Notes: generated by a model from the sequence alone, not told the origin. DNA of 6,859 nucleotides from Syntrophomonadaceae bacterium (GCA_003564055.1 PWSG01000063.1:1-6859); one strand, 5' to 3'; shown: positions 1 to 5,895, counted from the stretch's first letter. Program-made: numbers and translations.

Positions 1-2
1 AG

Positions 3-422
3 ATTAAAAGCGATATCCCTCTTCTTGTTAATTACTTTCTTTCCCGCTATGCCAGTGAATACGGACGTACCGTCGTCGAAACCACGCCCGCTGTTTACCG
101 CCGCCTAAAAGAATACGATTGGCCCGGAAACATGCGCGAACTGCAAAATGTGATTGCCAGGGCCCTTATTAACCTGGATCGCGATGAAACTGTTATTGAA
201 GAAAAACACTTGATGATGCCCTTTATTTCTTCGCCCGAAGGAAGAGAAAACGCTGTTGAGCCGCTCAAGGGCACGTTAAAAGATATGCACCGCGACTGGG
301 AAAAAAGTATTCTTAAGAAGGCAATGCATGAAGCTGAAGGCAATAAGGCCGAAGCCGCACGCCGAATGAATATTTCGATCCGCAACCTCTATAATAAACT
401 TCACTACCACAAGCTTATCTAG
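3..422 (+). CDS. sigma-54-dependent Fis-family transcriptional activator, C-terminal part (5' end outside window)
   Basis: The open frame runs in from the left edge and ends at TAG 420-422, so only about 139 C-terminal residues are visible. It starts in the last part of the AAA+ sigma-54 interaction domain: a DIPLLVNYFLSRY stretch, then EYDWPGNMRELQN (visible residues 37-49), the GN(V/M)REL box of enhancer-binding proteins whose Arg is the sensor-II residue. After a short linker comes a Fis-type helix-turn-helix (about residues 90-139) with GNKAEAARRMNISIRNLYNK, close to the family pattern GN..AA..L.IS...LY.KL. Such proteins use ATP to remodel sigma-54 RNA polymerase at -24/-12 promoters. The sensory N-terminus, which would name the signal, is not in the window. 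A sigma-54 promoter lies 40 bp past its stop, so control of the downstream operon is a strong inference. The regulator's own promoter is not visible. Confidence 0.93.
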   Translation: MKSDIPLLVNYFLSRYASEYGRTVVETTPAVYRRLKEYDWPGNMRELQNVIARALINLDRDETVIEEKHLMMPFISSPEGRENAVEPLKGTLKDMHRDWEKSILKKAMHEAEGNKAEAARRMNISIRNLYNKLHYHKLI

Positions 423-457
423 CTATTTATCTTTTTTTGCCAGCTATTTTTTTGTCA

Positions 458-485
458 TATATGGTACGAAAATTGCGACCATATA
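458..485 (+). repeat. perfect 8-bp inverted repeat overlapping the sigma-54 promoter
   Basis: TATATGGT (458-465) and ACCATATA (478-485) are exact reverse complements separated by 12 bp, so the arm centres lie 20 bp apart, about two helical turns. The left arm contains the TGG of the -24 element, and the right arm lies between the -12 element and the expected start site. Because most of it is upstream of the predicted start it would act as DNA rather than RNA. It could be an operator for a repressor or for the activator, or a chance AT-rich dyad. Confidence 0.5.
462..477 (+). promoter_or_regulatory. sigma-54 (-24/-12) promoter of the amino acid/2-oxoacid oxidation operon
   Basis: TGGTACG (462-468), AAAA, TTGCG (473-477) matches the sigma-54 consensus TGGCACG-N4-TTGCW, with only C-to-T in the -24 box and G in place of the final W. 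The invariant GG (463-464) and GC (475-476) are exactly 10 nt apart, as sigma-54 requires. Transcription would start about 12 nt after the GC, near 487-489, giving a leader of roughly 28-30 nt before the ATG at 517. No convincing sigma-A boxes were seen in the same gap. The gene directly upstream encodes a sigma-54 activator, which fits a linked regulator-target pair. The match is read by eye and no start site is known. Confidence 0.82.
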
Positions 486-502
486 CTAGCAGAAAAATGT
501 TT

Positions 503-511
503 AGGGAGGGG
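503..511 (+). promoter_or_regulatory. ribosome binding site that decides the dehydrogenase start
   Basis: AGGGAGGGG ends right at an in-frame GTG at 511, which would leave no spacer. The in-frame ATG at 517 lies 7 nt after the AGGGAGG core (503-509), the normal distance, so 517 is taken as the start. Confidence 0.8.
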
Positions 512-516
512 TGCGA

Positions 517-1572
517 ATGTCTGGCTATTTAAAAAAAATGGCTGAACAGGATTTTGAAGAGGTGGTTTTGGTTCAGGATCGTGAAACGGGTTTAAAAGCA
601 GCAATTGCTATTCACAGTACTGCGCGCGGCCCGGCGCTTGGCGGAACCAGGATGTGGGTTTACCCGTCAGAATATGAAGCAGTTGAAGATGCTATGAACC
701 TTGCCCGGGGCATGAGCTATAAGTCGGCAGCAGCTGAACTGCCCCTGGGAGGAGGCAAGGGGGTAATAATAGGAGATCCATGCAGCGATAAATGCGAAGC
801 ACTGTTCAGGGCGTACGGACGTTTTGTGGACAGAATGAATGGAAGATTTATTACTGCCGCGGATATGGGAGTGGGGGAAGATGATCTGGACTGCATCCTT
901 GCAGAAACAGATCATGTTATCGGCGGCAGATCACTGGGAAGTCCTTCACCGTATACGGCTTTTGGAGTTTGGAAAGGGATTAAGGCCTGTGCAGAAGAGG
1001 TGTATGGTTCACCTGAATTAAAAGGTCTTTGTATCGCCGTGCAGGGTATTGGAAGCGTCGGACAGGCGCTCTGCCAGCATCTTGCAGATGAAGGTGCAAA
1101 CCTGATCGTTGCCGATCTTGACCAGGCTAAAATTGATATGGCTGCTTTAAAGTGGGGCGCAAAAGTTGTAGGACCCGATCAAATATTTGACCAAAAGTGC
1201 GATATTTTTGCACCCTGCGGTGGAGGCGGTGCGATTAACGAGGATTCTTTGCCGCTTCTAAAGTGCAGAATAGTTGCCGGAGCTGCGAATAATATTTTAA
1301 AAGAAGAAAGATTTGGTGCCGTTTTGCATGATCGCGGTATTTTATATGCTCCCGATTATATTATAAACGCCGGGGGTATTATCTTTGTCGAGTACAGCAG
1401 ACAGGGTGTTAAAGACACAGTTGAAATAAAAAATGAAATTTCCCGTATAGAAGGCAGGTTGAAAGAGCTGTTCCGCCGTTCGCGAGAGCAAAAGCGGCTT
1501 CCTGAAGAAATTGCCGATATCATTGCCGAAGAGAAACTGCAGGAGAAAAAGAAAGACTCTCTGCCTGGCTAA
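517..1572 (+). CDS. leucine/branched-chain amino acid dehydrogenase (Glu/Leu/Phe/Val dehydrogenase family)
   Basis: This enzyme reversibly deaminates a hydrophobic amino acid to its 2-oxoacid with NAD+, in the cytoplasm. From ATG 517 the protein has 351 residues, near the usual 350-366 of leucine dehydrogenases. The N-terminal domain carries GPALGGTRMW (38-47), Lys69 (substrate-binding Lys, K68 in Bacillus), PLGGGKGVIIGDP with Lys81 (catalytic K80) and ITAADMG with Asp116 (catalytic D115). The Rossmann domain has GIGSVG (177-182), with Asp200 ending the second strand, which favours NAD+ over NADP+. NPSP-like SPSPYTAFGV and APDYIINAGG are also present. Leu41 and Ala114 match the known leucine pocket, but after the INAGG box the usual GVINVADE is replaced by IIFVEYS, so the preferred substrate may be shifted. 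It is the first gene of the operon, followed by a 2-oxoacid oxidoreductase that could consume its product. Valine or phenylalanine dehydrogenase cannot be excluded. Confidence 0.92.
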   Translation: MSGYLKKMAEQDFEEVVLVQDRETGLKAAIAIHSTARGPALGGTRMWVYPSEYEAVEDAMNLARGMSYKSAAAELPLGGGKGVIIGDPCSDKCEALFRAYGRFVDRMNGRFITAADMGVGEDDLDCILAETDHVIGGRSLGSPSPYTAFGVWKGIKACAEEVYGSPELKGLCIAVQGIGSVGQALCQHLADEGANLIVADLDQAKIDMAALKWGAKVVGPDQIFDQKCDIFAPCGGGGAINEDSLPLLKCRIVAGAANNILKEERFGAVLHDRGILYAPDYIINAGGIIFVEYSRQGVKDTVEIKNEISRIEGRLKELFRRSREQKRLPEEIADIIAEEKLQEKKKDSLPG

Positions 1573-1581
1573 CAATAACTG

Positions 1582-1626
1582 TGCAATATTTTGCAAGCAA
1601 ACAATTACAGCGTGAAAAATATTGCA
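1582..1626 (+). repeat. 11-bp perfect inverted repeat (possible mRNA hairpin) between dehydrogenase and oxidoreductase genes
   Basis: TGCAATATTTT (1582-1592) and AAAATATTGCA (1616-1626) are perfect reverse complements with a 23-nt loop, filling most of the 71-bp gap between the first two operon genes. The right arm ends one base before the GGGAAGGA ribosome site (1627-1634) of the next gene. Within it, TGCAA (1582-1586) can instead pair with TTGCA (1591-1595) around a 4-nt loop, so two exclusive folds are possible. No U-run follows the right arm, so it is not a standard terminator. Possible roles are mRNA processing or stability, tuning of the downstream ribosome site, or a DNA operator. Confidence 0.6.
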
Positions 1627-1643
1627 GGGAAGGATGATTATTC

Positions 1644-2231
1644 ATGGAAGAAATGTTTGAATTCAGGCTGCATGGCCGAGGCGGCCAGGGAATTGTGGTC
1701 GCAGCTTCAATATTTGCAGAAGCTGTTTTTCTTGATGGTAATTATGCGAGGGCTTTTTCTTTATTCGGAGCTGAAAGAAGAGGCGCTCCTGTAACCGCTT
1801 TTATCCGCATTAGCAGGGACCGCCTGATGCCGCGCAGCCGAATCTACCAGCCCGACTATGTTGTAGTTTTCGATTCCAGCCTTGCCGTTGAAACTTCTGT
1901 TGCGGGCTTAAAAGAGGGTGGTACTTTACTGGTTAATGCCGGGGAATCAGAAGACGGTAACCTTTTTATAAACACGACAAGGAAAAATAATTACAACATA
2001 TATGCTGTAGACGCTACGGAAATCGCCTGGAAATATAAGCTGGCTATTGGCAGTTTTCCGATGGTAAATACAGTGATGCTCGGAGCGATGGCTTCACTTA
2101 GCGGTTTCGCATCGCTTGAGAGCTTGACTAATTCAATTAAAAAAAGGGTAACGGCCAGACTTGAAGCAAATATAAGCGCAGTAAGCGAAGGGTACGAAAG
2201 TGTTAAGGAGGTGAAACGTCTTGTTACCTGA
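1644..2231 (+). CDS. 2-oxoacid:acceptor oxidoreductase, gamma subunit (POR/VOR type)
   Basis: The gene encodes the gamma subunit of a TPP- and Fe-S-dependent enzyme that oxidises a 2-oxoacid plus CoA to acyl-CoA and CO2. The 195-residue length suits the family (about 180-195). It opens with RLHGRGGQGIVVAA (8-21), the family glycine-rich signature, and has FSLFGAERRGAPVTAFIRI (38-56), matching the FG.ERRGAPV box of pyruvate and branched-chain 2-oxoacid subunits. There is no membrane segment or signal peptide. The start at ATG 1644 has GGGAAGGA at 1627-1634, 9 nt upstream. The 3' end overlaps the next gene by 11 bp and carries that gene's ribosome site. The family is certain; motifs do not distinguish pyruvate, 2-oxoisovalerate or arylglyoxylate as substrate, although the neighbouring amino acid dehydrogenase favours a branched-chain or aromatic 2-oxoacid. 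Confidence 0.9.
   Translation: MEEMFEFRLHGRGGQGIVVAASIFAEAVFLDGNYARAFSLFGAERRGAPVTAFIRISRDRLMPRSRIYQPDYVVVFDSSLAVETSVAGLKEGGTLLVNAGESEDGNLFINTTRKNNYNIYAVDATEIAWKYKLAIGSFPMVNTVMLGAMASLSGFASLESLTNSIKKRVTARLEANISAVSEGYESVKEVKRLVT
2205..2213 (+). promoter_or_regulatory. ribosome binding site supporting a TTG start
   Basis: AAGGAGGTG, nearly full complement to the 16S 3' end, sits 7 nt before TTG 2221 and lies inside the end of the gamma-subunit gene. No ATG or GTG in the same frame is suitably spaced, so the TTG is taken as the start. The strong site may compensate for the weak start codon. Confidence 0.8.
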
Positions 2232-3765
2232 GATAACCAGGGAAGAAGTATGTTATGCCTGCGGGACAGAGCCTGTTACAGTAAACAAAACCGGGGAATG
2301 GCGTTTCCTGACCCCCAGGCGAGCGGAAAGCCTTTCACCATGCCGCCAGGGCTGCCTATTGGATGGAGAAATACCGGCATGGATGGAAGCGGTAAAGCGT
2401 GAACGGTGGGATGAAGCCTGGCAGGTGATGAGCCGCTATAATCCTTTTCCGGCCCTGACCGGGTATGTTTGTTTCCATCCCTGCACCGAAGAATGCAATC
2501 GCAGTCAGCTGGACCAGGAAATTGAAATTCCTGCTGTGGAGAGAGCTATCGGGCAGTGGCGTCTGGATAATTACAGTCCAAAAATTAAGCCGCAAAGCTT
2601 TAAAGGCACTGTAGCAGTTGTCGGATCAGGGCCTGCCGGTATGAGCTGCGCGTTCTATTTAAATAGCGGTGGTTACGATGTTAGTGTTTTTGAAAGAGAA
2701 AAAGCAGCAGGCGGCATGTTTGCCTTAGGAATTCCTGAATACCGTTTGCCGCGCAGGGTATTAAAAAGTGAGCTGACCCTGCTGGAAGATGAGGGTATAA
2801 AATTCATAACAGGCTGCAATATCGGCAAAGATATTTCTCTTGCCGAGCTATATGCTGATTTTGACGAGGTGTTCCTTGCTCCCGGGGCCTGGAAGTCCCG
2901 CATTGCAGGAATTAAGGGAGAAAAAAACGAGGGAGTTTGGAGTGCGCTTGATTTTTTAAAGCTGTATAACAGCGGAGAACGCTTGAAGATAGCTGATCCA
3001 GTTATTGTCATAGGTGGAGGTAATGCCGCTATAGACAGCGCTCGCAGCGCTCTGCGCCTGGACGGGGTAACACATGTCACCCTGATTTATCGCCGCAGCA
3101 GGGCCGAGATGCCTGCCGGGCAGGTTGAAGTTGAAGCGGCAGAGCACGAAGGAGTTGAATTAATCTGCAATGCGCTGCCCCGTGAGATTAATGCAGAAGC
3201 TGGGGCTGTAAGCAGCATGATTTTAGATCACTGCAGAACCGACCGTGAAGGTTTGTTTATTGATCAAAGCTGCGCTTTCAATAAGTCCTGCGGCACGGTG
3301 ATCATGGCTTTGGGACAGGAAAAGGATTATTCAATTTTCGATAACCTGGAAAGCCCGGCCGCACTTTTTGCCGGTGGTGACCTGGTAACTGGACCGGCTA
3401 CTGTTCCGGAAGCGATTCATGCAGGGCGAATTGCCGCAAAGGCAATTATGGCGCGTATCGAGGGTTTGCCCGAACCGGAACTTTTTAAGGCTGAACAAGG
3501 TGCAGTAAAATTTGAAGATTTAAATCTTGCAGCCAAAGGAACCCTTAAACTTCAGAATAAGCAGGCAGCACCTTTTGCTGAAGCATCCCGCTGCCTTGGC
3601 TGTGGAACATGCAATTCATGCGGTATCTGTTACATGTTTTGTCCCGACCTGGCAGTTGACATGGTTGATGGCCGCTATGAGCTAAACATGGATTATTGTA
3701 AAGGCTGCGGTATCTGTTTCAGAGAATGCCCCTCGCGGGCACTGGTCATGGAAGGAGGCAGGTAA
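2221..3765 (+). CDS. GltD-like FAD/NAD(P) oxidoreductase fused to 2x[4Fe-4S] ferredoxin (delta subunit of 2-oxoacid oxidoreductase)
   Basis: Its likely job is to carry electrons from the TPP-bearing subunits to FAD and then NAD(P)+. Domains of the 514-residue protein, in order: a GltD/dihydropyrimidine-dehydrogenase-type Fe-S domain (about 35-115) with Cys41, Cys45, Cys84, Cys88, Cys92 and NPFPALTG; an FAD Rossmann fold with GSGPAG (135-140), Glu158 and GIPEYRLPRRVL (170-181); an inserted NAD(P) fold with GGGNAAIDSARSALR (265-279) and YRRSRAEMPA (290-299), the Arg pair seen in NADPH-using relatives; a second FAD contact, AGGDLVTGPATVPEA (384-398); a linker; and a C-terminal ferredoxin with CxxCxxCxxxCP at 464-475 and at 493-504. 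Extra cysteines sit at 11, 14, 458 and 461. Standard delta subunits are about 100-residue ferredoxins, so this is a delta plus flavoprotein fusion. It overlaps the gamma gene by 11 bp and ends 1 bp before alpha, which implies coupled expression. NADH versus NADPH is unresolved, and ferredoxin may also be a partner. Confidence 0.9.
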   Translation: MLPEITREEVCYACGTEPVTVNKTGEWRFLTPRRAESLSPCRQGCLLDGEIPAWMEAVKRERWDEAWQVMSRYNPFPALTGYVCFHPCTEECNRSQLDQEIEIPAVERAIGQWRLDNYSPKIKPQSFKGTVAVVGSGPAGMSCAFYLNSGGYDVSVFEREKAAGGMFALGIPEYRLPRRVLKSELTLLEDEGIKFITGCNIGKDISLAELYADFDEVFLAPGAWKSRIAGIKGEKNEGVWSALDFLKLYNSGERLKIADPVIVIGGGNAAIDSARSALRLDGVTHVTLIYRRSRAEMPAGQVEVEAAEHEGVELICNALPREINAEAGAVSSMILDHCRTDREGLFIDQSCAFNKSCGTVIMALGQEKDYSIFDNLESPAALFAGGDLVTGPATVPEAIHAGRIAAKAIMARIEGLPEPELFKAEQGAVKFEDLNLAAKGTLKLQNKQAAPFAEASRCLGCGTCNSCGICYMFCPDLAVDMVDGRYELNMDYCKGCGICFRECPSRALVMEGGR

Positions 3766-3766
3766 T

Positions 3767-4909
3767 ATGCCTTTTGAATTAATGAGTGGGAGTCAGGCAG
3801 CAGCGGTAGCTGTTCAAAGGGCAGGGATTGACCTGGTAGTTGCATATCCCATTACGCCCCAGACAGCAATTGTTGAAACCCTGGCAAATTTTGACGCCAG
3901 GGGAGAGCTGGGTGGCGATTTTGTCAGTGTGGAATCAGAATATGCCGCCCTGGCCTGCTGTTACGGAGCGGCAGCAGCGGGAGCAAGGGTTTTTACAGCT
4001 ACAGCTTCACACGGCCTTGCTTACATGCATGAAATGATTCACTGGTGCAGCGGCGCCCGCGTACCTATTGTAATGGCCAATGTGAACAGGACCATCGGCG
4101 CTCCATGGTGCCTGGATCCAGATCAGGGCGACAGTCTCAGTCAGCGTGATACGGGCTGGTTACAAATTTACTGTTCAGGAGCCCAGGAAGTATTGGATAC
4201 AATTATACAGGCTTTTCTGCTCAGCGAAGAGCTGCTTTTACCCTGCATGGTTGTTTTTGACGGGTTTTATATATCACACACTTACGAAGCTGTAGATGTC
4301 CCTGAAGAGGATAAAGCGCGTGCTTTTGTCGGTAAGCCTTCGTTCAAGGCCCAGGTCAGGCCCGGTTCTCCTGCTAATATGCACGGCCTGACAACCGGTG
4401 ATAACCAGATTCACCTGATCAGGGAGCGCCACGATGCCATGCAGCGGGCGCCAGGCTTGTTAAAAAGCATAAATTCAAGATTTATGGAAACTTTTGAACG
4501 GGGTTATGACGTAATTGACAGTGTTATAGCACCGGGAGTTAAAACTGTAATCATGGCCGCGGGGGCCACTGCCGAGACAGTTAGATGGTCTCTGCCGGGT
4601 CTAAATAATACGGGCTTGATTCAGCTCAGGATGTTCCGACCGTTCCCCTGCGAAGATTTGCGCAGTGTAATTGAGGCGCATGGTGTTGAAAAAGTAATAG
4701 TTATCGATCGGAATTGTTCGACAGGTATGGGTGGAATATTTGCACAGGAACTGCGTTCTGCAATTTACGAAATGGAAAATCCTCCTGCGGTGCAGGATAT
4801 AATTCTTGCCGGTGGTATTGATTTAACTTATGAGATGCTTAAAAAAATCATCGAGCAAGAAAAAACCGAAGGTCATTTAGAGCAAACCTGGGGAGTTGAT
4901 TTAAGATGA
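3767..4909 (+). CDS. 2-oxoacid:acceptor oxidoreductase, alpha subunit (PorA/VorA/PadG type)
   Basis: This is the alpha subunit of the 2-oxoacid oxidoreductase, carrying the pyrimidine-binding TPP domain and the following domain II. The 380 residues fit the usual 380-400. Visible signatures are AYPITPQT (26-33), FVSVESEYAAL (52-62) with the conserved Glu expected to activate TPP, TATASHGLAYMHE (77-89; the family usually has SSQGL), NRTIGAP (107-113), GDSLSQRDTGWLQIY (121-135) and DGFYISHTYE. The C-terminal part (about 255-365) is the transketolase-C-like domain with RMFRPFP and STGMGGIFAQE. AAGGAGG (3752-3758) lies 8 nt before the ATG; the upstream stop is 1 bp away, and the 3' end overlaps the beta gene by 4 bp (ATGA). 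The sequence style resembles phenylglyoxylate and branched-chain enzymes as much as pyruvate enzymes, so the substrate is left open. Confidence 0.92.
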   Translation: MPFELMSGSQAAAVAVQRAGIDLVVAYPITPQTAIVETLANFDARGELGGDFVSVESEYAALACCYGAAAAGARVFTATASHGLAYMHEMIHWCSGARVPIVMANVNRTIGAPWCLDPDQGDSLSQRDTGWLQIYCSGAQEVLDTIIQAFLLSEELLLPCMVVFDGFYISHTYEAVDVPEEDKARAFVGKPSFKAQVRPGSPANMHGLTTGDNQIHLIRERHDAMQRAPGLLKSINSRFMETFERGYDVIDSVIAPGVKTVIMAAGATAETVRWSLPGLNNTGLIQLRMFRPFPCEDLRSVIEAHGVEKVIVIDRNCSTGMGGIFAQELRSAIYEMENPPAVQDIILAGGIDLTYEMLKKIIEQEKTEGHLEQTWGVDLR

Positions 4910-5802
4910 GGATTGAAGAGATGAATCTTGTGCCTGAAATGATGTATGCCGGACATAATGCCTGTCCCGGCTGTGGAGCAGCCCTGGCTGTCCGTTATTT
5001 GACCAAGGCCCTGGGAACAAATTTAGCCGTGGTTCTTACTGCATCCTGCTGGAGTATCATTACCGGCATGCCGCCGCTAACTGCCCTGAAATGTCCGATC
5101 CTGCACTGCCCGTTTCCCAGTGCCGGGTCGGTAGGCAGTGGAGTGAGGCGCGGTCTTAACGCTAAGGGAATGACTGATACGACAGTTGTGGTTTTAGCAG
5201 GTGACGGTGGTACATTTGATATTGGTTTACAGGCTTTATCGGGAGCTGCCCAGCGCAACGAGGATTACATTTTTGTATGTTATGATAATGAAGCATATAT
5301 GAATACGGGAATGCAAACAAGTTCCGCTACACCCTTCGGGGCCCGCACAAACACAGCTCCATATCCGCTCTTCAAAGAAGGCCAGAAAAAAGATATTATG
5401 CAGATTATGGCCGCGCACAGTATTCCCTATGCTGCCACTGCAACGGTGGCGTTTCCGGAAGACATGGAACAGAAGCTTAAAAAAGCCCAGGAAATAAGAG
5501 GGTTTCGCTTCATACATATTTTGTCGCCCTGTCCGCCCGGCTGGGGGACAGAATCTGCAGATACTATCCATCTTTCCAGGCTGGCTGTTTCAACAGGGTT
5601 TTTCCCTCTTTATGAGATTATTAACGGTGTTTCATGGAAATTAACCTGCAAACCAGAGGGAAAAAGAACACCGCTAAAAGATTACCTTGAAGGTCAGCGT
5701 CGTTTTAAACAGATGGAAGATATAAGAGTCGAAGCTTTGCAGGAAGAAGTGGACCATGACTGGGAAAGCCTGATGGAAAAAGTTGAGACCTCTGAGGGCT
5801 GA
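4906..5802 (+). CDS. 2-oxoacid:acceptor oxidoreductase, beta subunit (TPP-binding, PorB/VorB type)
   Basis: This subunit binds the TPP diphosphate and one [4Fe-4S] cluster. The 298 residues match the usual length of about 300. NACPGCGAAL gives Cys20 and Cys23, with Cys48 (TASCWS) and Cys209 (LSPCPPGW) as the expected remaining ligands. The TPP/Mg motif runs from GDGGTFDIG (99-107) to DNEAYMNTG (127-135). YMNTG with ATPFGA is the form found in pyruvate/2-oxoisovalerate enzymes; 2-oxoglutarate enzymes typically have YGMTGGQ, which argues against that substrate. The C-terminus has the usual LKDYLEGQRRFKQM region and VDHDW. The start codon overlaps the alpha stop (ATGA), with GGGGAG at 4890-4895 upstream; ATG 4921 is a less likely alternative. 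It is the last gene of the tightly packed set, and no clear terminator follows. Confidence 0.93.
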   Translation: MRIEEMNLVPEMMYAGHNACPGCGAALAVRYLTKALGTNLAVVLTASCWSIITGMPPLTALKCPILHCPFPSAGSVGSGVRRGLNAKGMTDTTVVVLAGDGGTFDIGLQALSGAAQRNEDYIFVCYDNEAYMNTGMQTSSATPFGARTNTAPYPLFKEGQKKDIMQIMAAHSIPYAATATVAFPEDMEQKLKKAQEIRGFRFIHILSPCPPGWGTESADTIHLSRLAVSTGFFPLYEIINGVSWKLTCKPEGKRTPLKDYLEGQRRFKQMEDIRVEALQEEVDHDWESLMEKVETSEG

Positions 5803-5838
5803 AAATGAGTAGAAAATGATAATTTAAGGGTGCAAATA

Positions 5839-5866
5839 TTGACGCTATGTCGCCATGTTAGAAAAT
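5839..5866 (+). promoter_or_regulatory. possible sigma-A promoter for the fumarase gene
   Basis: TTGACG (5839-5844; 5 of 6 to TTGACA), a 16-bp spacer, then GAAAAT (5861-5866; 4 of 6 to TATAAT). The -10 lacks its first T, so this is a weak call. It would give a leader of about 120 nt containing both dyads listed below. Confidence 0.3.
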
Positions 5867-5877
5867 AAATTTTAGAA

Positions 5878-5895
5878 TTATAGTAATTTCTATAA
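5878..5895 (+). repeat. small AT-rich inverted repeat in the fumarase leader
   Basis: TTATAG (5878-5883) and CTATAA (5890-5895) are exact reverse complements with a 6-bp spacer. It may be a weak operator or a chance dyad in AT-rich DNA. It is too AT-rich to be a stable RNA hairpin. Confidence 0.3.

Noticed and set aside
412..438. Possible terminator after the activator gene (AGCT pairing with AGCT, then a T-run)
   Set aside because: The stem is only 4 bp with a 5-nt loop, too weak for a rho-independent terminator. The repeated AGCTATTT at 421-428 and 443-450 is direct, not inverted.
511..513. GTG 511 as the dehydrogenase start
   Set aside because: It directly abuts the ribosome binding sequence, leaving no spacer. 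ATG 517 has normal spacing.
1591..1794. A + strand open frame overlapping the start of the gamma gene
   Set aside because: It is in a different frame from the gamma subunit, whose motifs are intact from residue 8 onward, so neither a frameshift nor a separate gene is indicated.
2673..3080. A 135-codon minus-strand open frame within the flavoprotein fusion
   Set aside because: It overlaps the FAD and NAD(P) folds of a confident gene, is low-complexity Ser/Pro/Ala-rich and has no domain signature.
2221..3765. Glutamate synthase small subunit (GltD) or the bifurcating transhydrogenase NfnB/L as the identity of the flavoprotein
   Set aside because: The fold is the same, but no GltB or NfnA/S partner is present, and the gene is locked between gamma and alpha subunits and ends in a delta-type ferredoxin.
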